Assembly: GCF_002272245.1 (NCBI RefSeq)
Contig: NZ_NPDD01000167.1
Span: 1 to 64,000, forward strand
Reading direction: 5' to 3'
Length of the DNA stretch: 64,000 nt
From: Bacillus sp. 7884-1
GTDB lineage: Bacteria; Bacillota; Bacilli; Bacillales; Cytobacillaceae
The position numbers and the translations under genes were made by a program. Positions 17,787 through 25,637 of the stretch are shown piece by piece (positions within the stretch are counted from its first letter, which is position 1; every line of letters starts with the position of its first letter). Under the pieces are notes generated by a model, which did no database searches, was not told the DNA's origin, and saw nothing but the letters and a program-made list of their open reading frames with translations.

Positions 17787-18644
17787 TTATGAAAGGGCTT
17801 GTTTTTTCCTTCTTGCTTTTAAGAAACGCCATAAGATTCCTTGTTTTGGTGAAAAACCAAAGGCTAATAGGAAGAGAGCAGTTGAAACTAAGACAATGGT
17901 TGCTCCTGAGGCTAAGTTATAAGTGAAGCTAAAGTATAACCCCACAACCGAAGCAATCACTCCTAAACCAGCTGAAAGGTAAATCATTACCCATAATCGA
18001 TCAGTTAATAAATAGGCTGTTGCTGCTGGAGTGATTAGCATTGCTACTACCAGTATGATTCCCACTGTTTGTAAAGAAGCAACAGTTACCATTGTAAGCA
18101 GCGTCATTAAAAAATAATGGATAAATTTTATTGGTAGTCCATATGCTTCTGCCATGGTCGGATCAAAAGAAGTCACTAGTAGTTCTTTGTAGAACAAATA
18201 AATCGAAATTAACACAAATATTCCGATGCCCAGTGTAGTCCACATATCTGAAGGTCGGACTGCTAATACATTCCCAAACAAGATGTGATAAAGGTCCGTA
18301 CTACTTTTCATTAGGGTGATCAGAATAATTCCTAATGCAAAAGCAGCCGTAAACATAATTCCAATGGAAATATCATTTTTGATACGACTATTTTGGCTAA
18401 CAAAACCGATTGACATTGCGGTCAAAACACCTGAAATAACGGCTCCAACAAAGAAATTAATTCCAAGCATGTAAGCAATGGCCACCCCTGGAAGAACAGC
18501 ATGAGAAATCGCGTCACCCATTAGTGCCATTCCTCTTAAAATGATAAAACAGCCCACTACTCCACAAATAATTCCAACCATTACAGAGGTTAAAAGAGCT
18601 TTTTGTAAAAATCCGTATTGAATCACAGCCTCAATAAAAGACAT
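17787..18644 (-). CDS. manganese ABC transporter permease
   Basis: 285 aa, about 8-9 membrane helices, ABC-3 family. The N-terminal region contains the metal-transporter signature GMALMGDAISHAVLPGVA. It forms the channel for Mn2+ and works with the ATPase encoded 1 bp upstream and the binding protein encoded 20 bp downstream. There is only one permease gene, as in streptococcal psaBCA, whereas B. subtilis mntABCD has two. It may therefore homodimerise. Confidence 0.92.
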   Translation of the reverse strand: MSFIEAVIQYGFLQKALLTSVMVGIICGVVGCFIILRGMALMGDAISHAVLPGVAIAYMLGINFFVGAVISGVLTAMSIGFVSQNSRIKNDISIGIMFTAAFALGIILITLMKSSTDLYHILFGNVLAVRPSDMWTTLGIGIFVLISIYLFYKELLVTSFDPTMAEAYGLPIKFIHYFLMTLLTMVTVASLQTVGIILVVAMLITPAATAYLLTDRLWVMIYLSAGLGVIASVVGLYFSFTYNLASGATIVLVSTALFLLAFGFSPKQGILWRFLKARRKKQALS

Positions 18645-19388
18645 TTATACCTTCACCCCCAAACTATCAAGAAACGAAAACTGTCCAGAATACGCTTTAG
18701 CCAAAACTTCCGCATTTAAAACCTGATTTATTTCTCCAAAACCAATAAGTTCTTTATTTAACAGAACAAGTTGGTCAAAATAATCACTGACTTTACTTAA
18801 ATCATGATGAACAACAAGAATCGTTTTGCCACTATTCTTTAATTCTTTCAATATAGTAATAATGGTTTCTTCACTTGATACATCTATACCAACAAAAGGC
18901 TCATCCAGAAAAAGCATTTCAGATTCTTGAGCAAGTGCCCTTGCTAAAAAAACTCGTTGTTGCTGTCCCCCTGAAAGTTCTCCAATTTGACGCTTACTAA
19001 ATTCTGCAATACCAACCCTTTGTAAACATTGCAGCGCCCATTCTTTTTCTGACTTTTTTGGTCTTTTGAATAAACCTAGTTTTGGATACGTTCCGAGTAA
19101 GACAGTATCCAAAACAGTGATTGGAAAATCCCAGTCAATATTGCTCCTTTGCGGGACATAGGCAACGGATTTTCTTAGCTCATTAAAACTTTGCCCGAAT
19201 ATTTGAACTTCGCCTTTATCTTTCGGGATAAGGTTTAACAATGCCTTTAATAGCGTTGATTTCCCAGCTCCATTTGGACCAATAACCCCAACTAATTTAC
19301 CTGGATCTATTGAAAAACTAACATTTTTCACCGCTTCATTACCATGGTAGGACACAAACAAACTTTTCACTGTAAGCGCTGGATTCAT
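18645..19388 (-). CDS. mntB: manganese ABC transporter ATP-binding protein
   Basis: 247 aa with Walker A GPNGAGKST, Q-loop YVPQR, signature LSGGQQQR, Walker B MLFLDEP and the switch His in VVHHD. It energises Mn2+ uptake as the first gene of the ATPase-permease-binding protein operon. The start follows AGGAG with an ATTATTA spacer. Two similar 16-bp palindromes upstream (19436 and 19524) are candidates for Mn-responsive control. Confidence 0.94.
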   Translation of the reverse strand: MNPALTVKSLFVSYHGNEAVKNVSFSIDPGKLVGVIGPNGAGKSTLLKALLNLIPKDKGEVQIFGQSFNELRKSVAYVPQRSNIDWDFPITVLDTVLLGTYPKLGLFKRPKKSEKEWALQCLQRVGIAEFSKRQIGELSGGQQQRVFLARALAQESEMLFLDEPFVGIDVSSEETIITILKELKNSGKTILVVHHDLSKVSDYFDQLVLLNKELIGFGEINQVLNAEVLAKAYSGQFSFLDSLGVKV

Positions 19389-19435
19389 TAATAATCATCT
19401 CCTTCATATCTAATGTTTTCCTTTGTATGAAAAAT

Positions 19436-19451
19436 GTTGACTTAATGCAAC
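19436..19451. promoter_or_regulatory. candidate MntR-like operator 1
   Basis: GTTGACTTAATGCAAC is an imperfect palindrome 47 bp upstream of mntB. It matches the second site at 19524 at 11 of 16 positions, and both keep the GTT...CTTA...AAC shape reported for DtxR/MntR-type operators. No mntR gene is in the window. Confidence 0.4.
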
Positions 19452-19523
19452 TTTTAATTAAAAAAATAAAGTGGAAATTTACCACATCTTACTTTAACTA
19501 TATATATGGTTTAATTCAAAAAA

Positions 19524-19539
19524 GTTTCCCTTATGAAAC
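19524..19539. promoter_or_regulatory. candidate MntR-like operator 2
   Basis: GTTTCCCTTATGAAAC, an inverted repeat (GTTTC/GAAAC) 135 bp upstream of mntB, similar to operator 1. It overlaps the 5' edge of a decayed plus-strand gene. Confidence 0.4.
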
Positions 19540-19595
19540 ATTTTAAACTACAGGAAAATCCATGTCAATTAAAAAGAATTTTCTTTTGTATTCTC

Positions 19596-19790
19596 ATCGA
19601 AGAATTCAAAGTTAAAGTAGATGTAACAAAAGGAAAAAATCAAGGAATAAACGGAGATATCATTCTACAATTTATTGTCACCTCTTACGTAGGGATAGTG
19701 GAATGGTGGTTCAAGAATGGAATGCCTTATTCACCTCGTGTCATGGCAGAACAAGTAGGGATTTTATTAGAGAGGAATCTATTAAAAAAC
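19596..19790 (+). pseudogene. TetR-type regulator, C-terminal remnant
   Basis: The first part of a 227-codon open frame reads IILQFIVTSYVGIVEWWFKN GMPYSPRVMAEQVGILLERN, which matches the ligand-binding C-terminus of TetR/AcrR regulators. The DNA-binding HTH half is missing. A terminator hairpin at 19792-19814 marks the natural end of this gene; the frame only continues by chance into the next remnant. The upstream residues (19533-19595) look non-native. Confidence 0.6.
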
Positions 19791-19791
19791 A

Positions 19792-19814
19792 GAGCAGTGA
19801 TTAGCACACTGCTC
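19792..19814 (+). terminator. hairpin inside the chimeric ORF
   Basis: GAGCAGTG and CACTGCTC with a 7-nt loop. It is placed exactly at the junction between the TetR remnant and the membrane-protein remnant, which argues that the long frame is not a real fusion gene. The following T tract is poor. Confidence 0.5.
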
Positions 19815-19820
19815 CTTATG

Positions 19821-20216
19821 TCTCAATCTCAAAAAACAGGGGTTTTTGGATTGATCGCAGGTTTCTTGCTTTCAGCTGGGAACCTGATGCTGGCTGCGAC
19901 CTTTTATGGGAAGTTCGCTTATAGGGACTACCCACAGGATGGTTTGTCTGTCAATATCGCGAATAGTCTTTCATATGGAGGGCTGCTTCTTGGCACGATT
20001 ATTCTCATGATTGTATCTTTCCGTGCGAAAGTATTCCCGGGCTGGTACGGAGTCGTGTTCTTGCTCATGCTTATCTCTTTAGGGCTTCCTTTCCTTGATG
20101 ACTTTTTCTCACTATTCTGGGGATTGACTTATGTGGTGATGGGCTATTCCATCTTTACAGGTAAAGGAATTCGCTACTATTTTGATCCAGCAGGAAAAAA
20201 ATCATTGATTATTTAA
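19821..20216 (+). pseudogene. membrane protein C-terminal remnant (DUF4386-like)
   Basis: The second half of the open frame encodes four membrane helices (for example GVFGLIAGFLLSAGNLMLAA, then GGLLLGTIILMIVSFRAKVF) and ends ..VVMGYSIFTGKGIRYYFD. Its composition resembles the C-terminal half of DUF4386-type membrane proteins. There is no start codon or ribosome site of its own. It is followed by a strong terminator at 20302. Confidence 0.5.
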
Positions 20217-20231
20217 TCTATAGATTTCTTG

Positions 20232-20258
20232 AAGACCATGGGGACTGTTCTCATGGTC
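20232..20258. repeat. degenerate REP-like half copy
   Basis: GACCATGGGGACTGTTCTCA then TGGTC, itself ending as a GACCATG...CATGGTC inverted repeat. It is a diverged member of the family. Confidence 0.5.
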
Positions 20259-20301
20259 TAACCTCATTTGAACCCTATAAGAAACTATGAAGACAAGAAA
20301 T

Positions 20302-20345
20302 TTAGGCTGCCTCAATCCAAATGAATTTAGTTTGAGGCAGCCTAA
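20302..20345. terminator. strong terminator-like hairpin
   Basis: TTAGGCTGCCTCAA and TTGAGGCAGCCTAA form a perfect 14-bp stem with a 16-nt loop, after the membrane-protein remnant. Confidence 0.7.
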
Positions 20346-20449
20346 TTGGTGTTTTATATATTTCTCATTTTCATTAGCGATTTTTTAAAATTTAGAACCT
20401 CAAATTGGAGGTTCCTTATTCTCGAATAAACCAAATCTTTGATATCAAA

Positions 20450-20638
20450 TCATCTAGCTATTAAACTAGTACTTTCCCCTGTAATCCCATTCGTGGCAAT
20501 CTCCCAATAGATGACCTTGTGCCCAACAATGGGCCGATTTTTAATATCGGCAAACTCTTGAATTTCACAAAACTGTTGTAATATCTTATTGATTCTGACA
20601 CGAGCTCTTTGAGATTCACGAAAACTGTCAGAATACCC
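20450..20638 (-). pseudogene. gene tail fused to the 52-bp repeat array
   Basis: Reading leftwards, a frame open for about 62 codons emerges from the repeat array and continues as convincing protein sequence (RINKILQQFCEIQEFADIKN, IVGHKVIYWEIATNGITGES) to TGA at 20450. There is no start; the upstream part is the repeat array, whose 52-bp period cannot stay in frame. I read it as the 3' end of a gene invaded or replaced by the array. Family not recognised. Confidence 0.4.
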
Positions 20639-20830
20639 CTTTCATTCTGACAGGATTGCTCTTGAATTCTCCAAAGCTGTCTGAATGTCCATTTAATTCT
20701 TACAAGAGTGCTTTAGGATTCACCAAAACTGTCAGAATAACCCTATTATTTTGACACGATTGCTCTTGGATTCACCATTGCTGTCCGAATACCTTTATGA
20801 TTCCGTTACGGTTACTCTTAAAGTATTAAA
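20592..20830. repeat. tandem array of 52-bp hairpin repeats, five units
   Basis: The motif ATTCTGACA or a variant begins at 20592, 20644, 20696, 20748 and 20800, an exact 52-bp period. The first four units carry at their right side ACTGTCAGAAT or a variant, the inverted complement of the left motif, so each can fold into a 9-bp stem around a loop like GCTCTTGGATTCACC. Units are about 70-85% alike, and divergence grows towards the fifth unit, which keeps only the left part. No unique spacers exist, so this is not a CRISPR. Confidence 0.8.
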
Positions 20831-20976
20831 GAAATATCTTAGCCCGCCTCAATGTGAACCAAAGTTCTTTTTTTCATTCCATTATTCTGCCCCGTTAACA
20901 TAATGAGAAAATAAGACCTCATCCTTCTGAGTAGTAGTTTAATTTTTGTAAATTAGAATAACATTAGAAATCAAAA

Positions 20977-21002
20977 AAACCGGCACATTTTTGGTTGCCG
21001 TT
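20977..21002 (-). terminator. terminator of the DUF4871 pseudogene
   Basis: AACGGCA pairs with TGCCGGT on the minus strand, followed by a run of T. It overlaps the pseudogene stop. Confidence 0.6.
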
Positions 21003-21429
21003 ATTTCTTATGAACCTTTACAAATACAGTTCCAAATAGTTTATCTCCAATATATGCATCTAACTTCCACATTGCACTCGTAGGTAGTGACATATTTGAT
21101 GGCATGTGTCGGTCTGCTCCATTATTTGGACCACTTAAATCTACACCTTCAAACAAAGTTATTTGTTCAATATCATTTTCGTGTGTAGCAACAACTTATA
21201 GTTTTCCTTCAAGCTCTTTGTCTTCTCCCCAAAAATGCCACATATATTTTTGGGTTTTATTTGGATAAAATATTAGAACCTCACTATGATCATAAATAAA
21301 ACCTAAACGTTCTTTTTCACCAATCAACGTATAATTACCTGCTTTAAACAAAGAACTTTCATTCCACTCTTGTGCTTGATTTCTTTCGTCTTAATTGGTA
21401 ATTACTGTTTCATTACTTTCTTATATCAT
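21001..21429 (-). pseudogene. DUF4871-type secreted protein gene with in-frame stops
   Basis: ATG 21429 with a perfect GGAGGTG site opens a frame that stays in register for 143 codons to TAA 21001 but is interrupted by three TAA codons (codon 3, codon 13 and 21196-21198). Between the stops the protein is well preserved: QAQEWNESSLFKAGNYTLIG, KYMWHFWGEDKELEGKL, then GPNNGADRHMPSNMSLPTSA MWKLDAYIG. The C-terminal block matches the DUF4871 pattern by recollection. The expected signal peptide is absent, so the 5' end was also deleted. Confidence 0.65.
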
Positions 21430-21483
21430 TTGTTCACCTCCATATGCTCGGTAATTACCCTATATTTGCTTAATAAAAGTGCT

Positions 21484-21516
21484 AAAAGCAGTGCAATTTT
21501 GAAATGCACTGCTTTT
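21484..21516. terminator. bidirectional terminator
   Basis: AAAAGCAGTGCA and TGCACTGCTTTT form a 12-bp stem with a 9-nt loop. It is very similar to the hairpin at 13607. Confidence 0.75.
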
Positions 21517-21638
21517 ATACTTGTTTTTATTTATGCCTTTTCCTCTGTAGGTACTCCAAAAGAGAACGGCTTACTAACAGTGGGAACCCTGATTTAATCA
21601 ATATTTTTTATAAGTATAGTAGTTTTCGCTATTAGTTG

Positions 21639-22583
21639 TTAAGCAAGAATGCCCTCAATTTTTTGAATAATTTCACTTGGAAGTTCGATTTCAACAGCTT
21701 TCACATTCTCTTCCACCTGACTTGGTCTGCTTGCACCAATTAAAGCGCTCGAAACATTTGGCTGTCTTAAGATCCAGGCTAAAGCAAGACCAGGTAGCGT
21801 GATATCCAATTCCTTTGCGATCTTCTCTAACTGTTCTACTTTTGAAAAAATGTCCTCATTCAGCATGCCTTTGATAAAGGTATTGATTTCTGCATTTGAA
21901 GCGCGGCTATCCTTTGGAAGGTTATTTCCCTTGTATTTTCCTGTTAAAACCCCTTGAGCGAGTGGAGAAAAGACAACTTGTCCTACACCATATTTTTCAC
22001 TCACTGGAATGACTTCTTTTTCAATATAGCGCTTAAACATGTTATAGACCGGCTGGTTCACCACGATTCGATCTAAGAGATATTTATCGGCAACACGCAT
22101 TGCCTCTTCAATTTGCGCTGCGCTCCATTCACTTACCCCGGCATAGAGGATCTTCCCTTGACGAATTAAATCATCAATCGCTCTTAATGTTTCATCAACA
22201 GGTGTTTCTGGATCAAAACGGTGACAATAAAAAACATCCACATAGTCTAAGTTCATTCTCTTTAAGCTAGCGTTTACTTGCTCGGTAATATGCTTTCTAG
22301 ATAATCCCCGATCATTCGGACCTTCACCCATTGGAAAGAACGCCTTTGTTGTAATCACATAAGAGTCACGTGGATATTCCTTTAAAGCCCCAGCCATGAC
22401 TCGTTCACCTTCACCACGCTCATAGACATTGGCAGAATCAAAAAAGTTGATCCCTATTTCATACGCTTTATGTATCGTTTTTTCAGCAATATTCTCTTCG
22501 ACAGATTTCCCGTAGGTTAACCAGCTTCCTAAACTAATTTCACTTACTTTTAAACCACTATTTCCTAATCTTCTGTATTTCAT
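21639..22583 (-). CDS. aldo/keto reductase (Kv-beta-like AKR)
   Basis: 314 aa, NADPH-dependent TIM-barrel oxidoreductase. The catalytic tetrad is visible: Asp and Tyr in FFDSANVYERG, Lys in VITTKAFF and His in DVFYCHRFD. The N-terminus MKYRRLGNSGLKVSEISLGS is typical of the AKR6/Kv-beta-like group, and the C-terminal SALIGASRPSQVEENVKAVE binds the cofactor phosphate. It reduces aldehydes or ketones; the substrate is unknown. The complete gene sits just downstream of a broken short-chain dehydrogenase that may once have been its partner. Confidence 0.92.
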   Translation of the reverse strand: MKYRRLGNSGLKVSEISLGSWLTYGKSVEENIAEKTIHKAYEIGINFFDSANVYERGEGERVMAGALKEYPRDSYVITTKAFFPMGEGPNDRGLSRKHITEQVNASLKRMNLDYVDVFYCHRFDPETPVDETLRAIDDLIRQGKILYAGVSEWSAAQIEEAMRVADKYLLDRIVVNQPVYNMFKRYIEKEVIPVSEKYGVGQVVFSPLAQGVLTGKYKGNNLPKDSRASNAEINTFIKGMLNEDIFSKVEQLEKIAKELDITLPGLALAWILRQPNVSSALIGASRPSQVEENVKAVEIELPSEIIQKIEGILA

Positions 22584-22665
22584 CGAAATCCTGCCTCCTT
22601 GGACTATTTTTAGAAAATGTCTTTCAAATAAACTTATGTTTCTTTTCGTTTATTATTACTTATGA

Positions 22666-23432
22666 TTATAAAGTTCCAGCTACACCGCCATCAATATTCA
22701 GTGAAGTACCTGTAACATAAGAGACTGCATCCGAAACAAGGAATGTAATCACTTTCGATACGTTCAAGAGGAAATTGATGGTCTTTCCGGGAGAATTCTT
22801 CCCATGAATGTTCCGGTGCTTGGTTTCTCCATATTTTTTCCATTTGTTCGTTCCGTACTAAGCCAATACATACGGTGTTGACGCGAATATTATCCCGGCC
22901 AAGGTCCTTGCTCATTGCTCATTGCTTTTGTAAGAGCCATCCCCGCTGCTCTGCTAACAGAAGTTGGCAGTGAAGTAGAAGGAGGTGTTTTCCCACTAAT
23001 TGCTGTGACATTGACAATCGCGCCTCCTCCCGATTGGCGCATATACGGTACGGCATAACGGGCACAATGAATCGTACAAAATAATTTTAAATCTAGATCC
23101 TGTCTCCAAAGTTCGGTTTCTACTTTTTCAAACGCGTGGGCCTGTGCAGTTCCGGCATTGTTGACTAAAATATCCAAACGTCCATATTTTTCTATGGTCA
23201 CTTCTACTACTTTTTTACATTGGTCTTCCTTTGTAACATCGGTTACGACAACTAATACTTCTTTTCCTGTTTGTTCAAAAATTTAGGCTGCTGCCTCCTT
23301 TAAACGATCCTCATTTCTAACACAAATCGTTACTTTTGCTCCTTCTTTCACTATCTGAAAGGCCGTTTCTAATCCAATTCCTCTGCTCGACCCGGTGATT
23401 AATGCGACCTTTCCTTTTAAACCTAAATCCAT
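22666..23432 (-). pseudogene. short-chain dehydrogenase/reductase pseudogene
   Basis: Starts at ATG 23432 with the Rossmann motif TGSSRGIG and keeps NNAG and other SDR landmarks through to NIDGGVAGTL before TAA 22666. It is broken at least three times: a TAA at 23283-23285 in place of a sense codon, a 7-bp tandem duplication (AATGAGC twice, near 22915) that shifts the frame, and a further break or short deletion near 22765 after FPLERI. The active-site Tyr-x-x-x-Lys region also looks altered. Clearly non-functional. Confidence 0.85.
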
Positions 23433-23717
23433 TATTATCTCCTTTCTTGTGTAAGCCTTTTTTATATTGGTTTCCTTATTTTTTTGCTATTGCCTTCGCT
23501 TTCACTTTAATTCGATATAAAAGGGCAAATCCCCTTCCACAGTTCAAAAATATTAATCAAACTCTCTTTATTACATTACACAAAAAAGTGTGGGGACCAT
23601 TACATACCTGCTGCATACCCTTTAATTTAGGAGAAAAAAAGCCGATTTCCCCTACGCTAAATGTGGTAGCGTCAGGAAAATGCTGATTTACAACGTTAAG
23701 GAAATCCTAATATAAAA
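23433..23717. other. intergenic, nothing supported
   Basis: No coding frame with a ribosome site, and no repeat or hairpin that I can support before the terminator at 23718. Confidence 0.5.
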
Positions 23718-23755
23718 AGCCCAATTTCTGAGCATTAAAATGGAGAAATTAGGCT
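23718..23755. terminator. terminator-like hairpin
   Basis: AGCCCAATTTCT and AGAAATTAGGCT pair over 12 positions with one mismatch. It lies downstream of the membrane-protein gene ending at 23815. Confidence 0.55.
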
Positions 23756-23814
23756 ATTCGTTACTAGATGCATTTCATTTTGGACTGACTACCAACTCGC
23801 TCAAATTCTAGATA

Positions 23815-24352
23815 TCATTTTTCAAAAAGCGCAAACGTCATTTCCCCAAGCATAACTAAAGCTGGAATGAAAAATACCAAAAAACTAATATATAATACCT
23901 TTTCATAGTGTCGGCTTCGTACCCATCTATCAACCTTACAAAAACAATATGCCATCAAAAGTCCTCCAGTAATAAACACACAAGAAAAGAGTATAATCGT
24001 GAGCATTGCTTGGAACCCTGTCAACTCGGTACCGGGATTGGTTAAGATTGGTGTACCGTAAATAGCTAGAATCATAATCCCAAATAAGAATCCTTTTTTA
24101 AACCAATGATGTGGGAGATACATTTCTACTAATATAAACAAGAAACTGATCGCTAAACAGGAACCTATTCCTGTACCAAGCAACTGCAAAACTCCTTCGA
24201 TCGTTACACCACTTGCCAATTCCGGAAAAGCGATAGCAGATACGCATAATGATTCGTAGCAAAATTCCACAAACTGCTCCAGTGGCAATCGCAGCAATAA
24301 ATGCAATTCCAATTCTTTTACAGATTTCCTTGACTCCTTCATTTATGTACAT
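23815..24352 (-). pseudogene. integral membrane protein gene with one frameshift
   Basis: The true start is ATG 24352 after TAGGAG: MYINEGVKEICKRIGIAFIA with a first membrane helix. Near 24240 the frame changes, and the second frame continues SAIAFPELASGVTIEGVLQL with four or five more helices to 23815. Joined, the product is about 178 aa. A single-base indel separates the two parts, so this is either a recent pseudogene or a sequence error. Family not recognised. Confidence 0.6.
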
Positions 24353-24546
24353 ATAAATCTCCTAACAAACCTTTTGAATTTTATACTACACCCTAAAAAG
24401 AGATGTAATATTGCCGTAATTCGCGTTAGAAGATAGAGTATTCTTCTACCAGTATAATGACTGCTTAAATAGAAGAATTGGCTGGTCTTCCTGCCACTTC
24501 CTTTTTTTAGGTAATATAAAATGAAATACCTTAATCTTTATTTTAG

Positions 24547-24735
24547 TCAAACTTCAATTTCTTCTTGATAGGAATACGATTCCTCAAGAAGCTTTTCCCA
24601 CTTTTCATACAAGCTATTAGCTGACTTATAGTTTTCGTTGACCAATGACAGATCTCCCTATAACTTCTCTTTTAAATGAGAGCACATGCCTTCCCATTCC
24701 TCTAAGCATTCGTTATCAACAAGGTTAGAAAACAT
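24547..24735 (-). pseudogene. short ORF remnant with in-frame TAG
   Basis: From ATG 24735 the frame reads FSNLVDNECLEEWEGMCSHL KEKL, then TAG at 24658-24660, then GDLSLVNENYKSANSLYEKW EKLLEESY and TGA 24547. Both sides look like one helical, acidic protein. The start region overlaps the tail of the YitT remnant, so the 5' end is not original. Confidence 0.4.
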
Positions 24736-24751
24736 CGGTTTCGTTCTATAA

Positions 24752-25085
24752 CTCCTCCTATTAATGCACTGCCAAGGTGGGATACGGAGAATTCTTTACG
24801 TAAGGGTGCAAGCAAATCGATAAACAAAGATGAAATTAACAACCCTTGTAAACTGCTAAAAAAATAGCCCCTTTCATATAAAGATCAAGCCACCATTGTC
24901 TTTCCTGTCTGAAAATGAAAGAAGTAATGAAGTATTAATGAAATTCCAAGGATTCCACCATCAATTATATGATTGGGCACGAGAAACCCGTTTACCCCAA
25001 TTCCTAATAGCAAGCTGCCAATGATCAAAGCCATTAATTTCTGAAAAATAACAATCACCTTGTCCAGTCTTTTTATTCTATTCAT
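24752..25085 (-). pseudogene. YitT family membrane protein, truncated and shifted
   Basis: ATG 25085 begins an N-terminus with the YitT hallmark GVNGFLVPNHIIDGGILGIS LILHY. After about 66 codons the frame stops near 24885. A second frame carries on with SSLQGLLISSLFIDLLAPLR and SHLGSALIGGVIE, the next conserved YitT blocks, then ends. The intervening helix and the whole C-terminal half, including the cytosolic DUF2179 domain, are missing. Confidence 0.6.
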
Positions 25086-25238
25086 ATGTCACCATCTTGA
25101 AATTAAGAATAAGTGACAAATGTTATAATCGCTCCTTCACTAACACAGTTAAAGACAATCTAGAGTTTATAAAAATGGTATGCCTAAAAAAACAGTTGAA
25201 TATTATAGAATGATTTAACATTAAGGAGGTTTTGTCTA

Positions 25239-25541
25239 TTGGCTAAAATTATCATTCTGTATGAACAACCAAAGGATATAGAAGGATTTGAAAAACATTA
25301 CTTCGATGTTCATGTTCCGCTTGGAAGGAAGATTCCCCATATTAAGAGTGAAACTATACGACGAGTCATTCAGTCACAAAATACCAACTTAAACTTATAC
25401 TTAATTACTGAACTTGAATTTGAAAACATCGATAAATTACATGAAGCATTGTCTAGCCCTGAGGCACAAGCTGCAGAAGCAGACGGAGAAAGTTTATTCA
25501 AATACCTTTTTAAACCTCCAATCATCACAATTGTTGAATAA
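25239..25541 (+). CDS. EthD family protein, 100 aa
   Basis: Starts at TTG 25239 behind AAGGAGG. The protein opens AKIIILYEQPKDIEGFEKHY and continues with HVPLGRKIP, the EthD/dimeric alpha-beta barrel pattern. EthD-like proteins are small ferredoxin-fold dimers. Named relatives accompany the ethyl tert-butyl ether P450 and polyketide cyclases, but most have no proven activity. It lies 97 bp upstream of luxE-type and luxC-type genes on the same strand, so it may handle or protect the aldehyde or acyl intermediate. That link is inference. Confidence 0.8.
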   Translation: MAKIIILYEQPKDIEGFEKHYFDVHVPLGRKIPHIKSETIRRVIQSQNTNLNLYLITELEFENIDKLHEALSSPEAQAAEADGESLFKYLFKPPIITIVE

Positions 25542-25637
25542 TAGGTATGTCAAGTCACTCCACGGCTGTTCTTTTTCATTTCATCATATTCATATTACTA
25601 ATAATAGTAATCTCGATTTACAAAGGGGTGAGTTTGA

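Noticed and set aside
20592-20830. CRISPR array
   Set aside because: The period is regular, but repeat and spacer positions are equally conserved, each unit is itself palindromic, and no cas genes are near.
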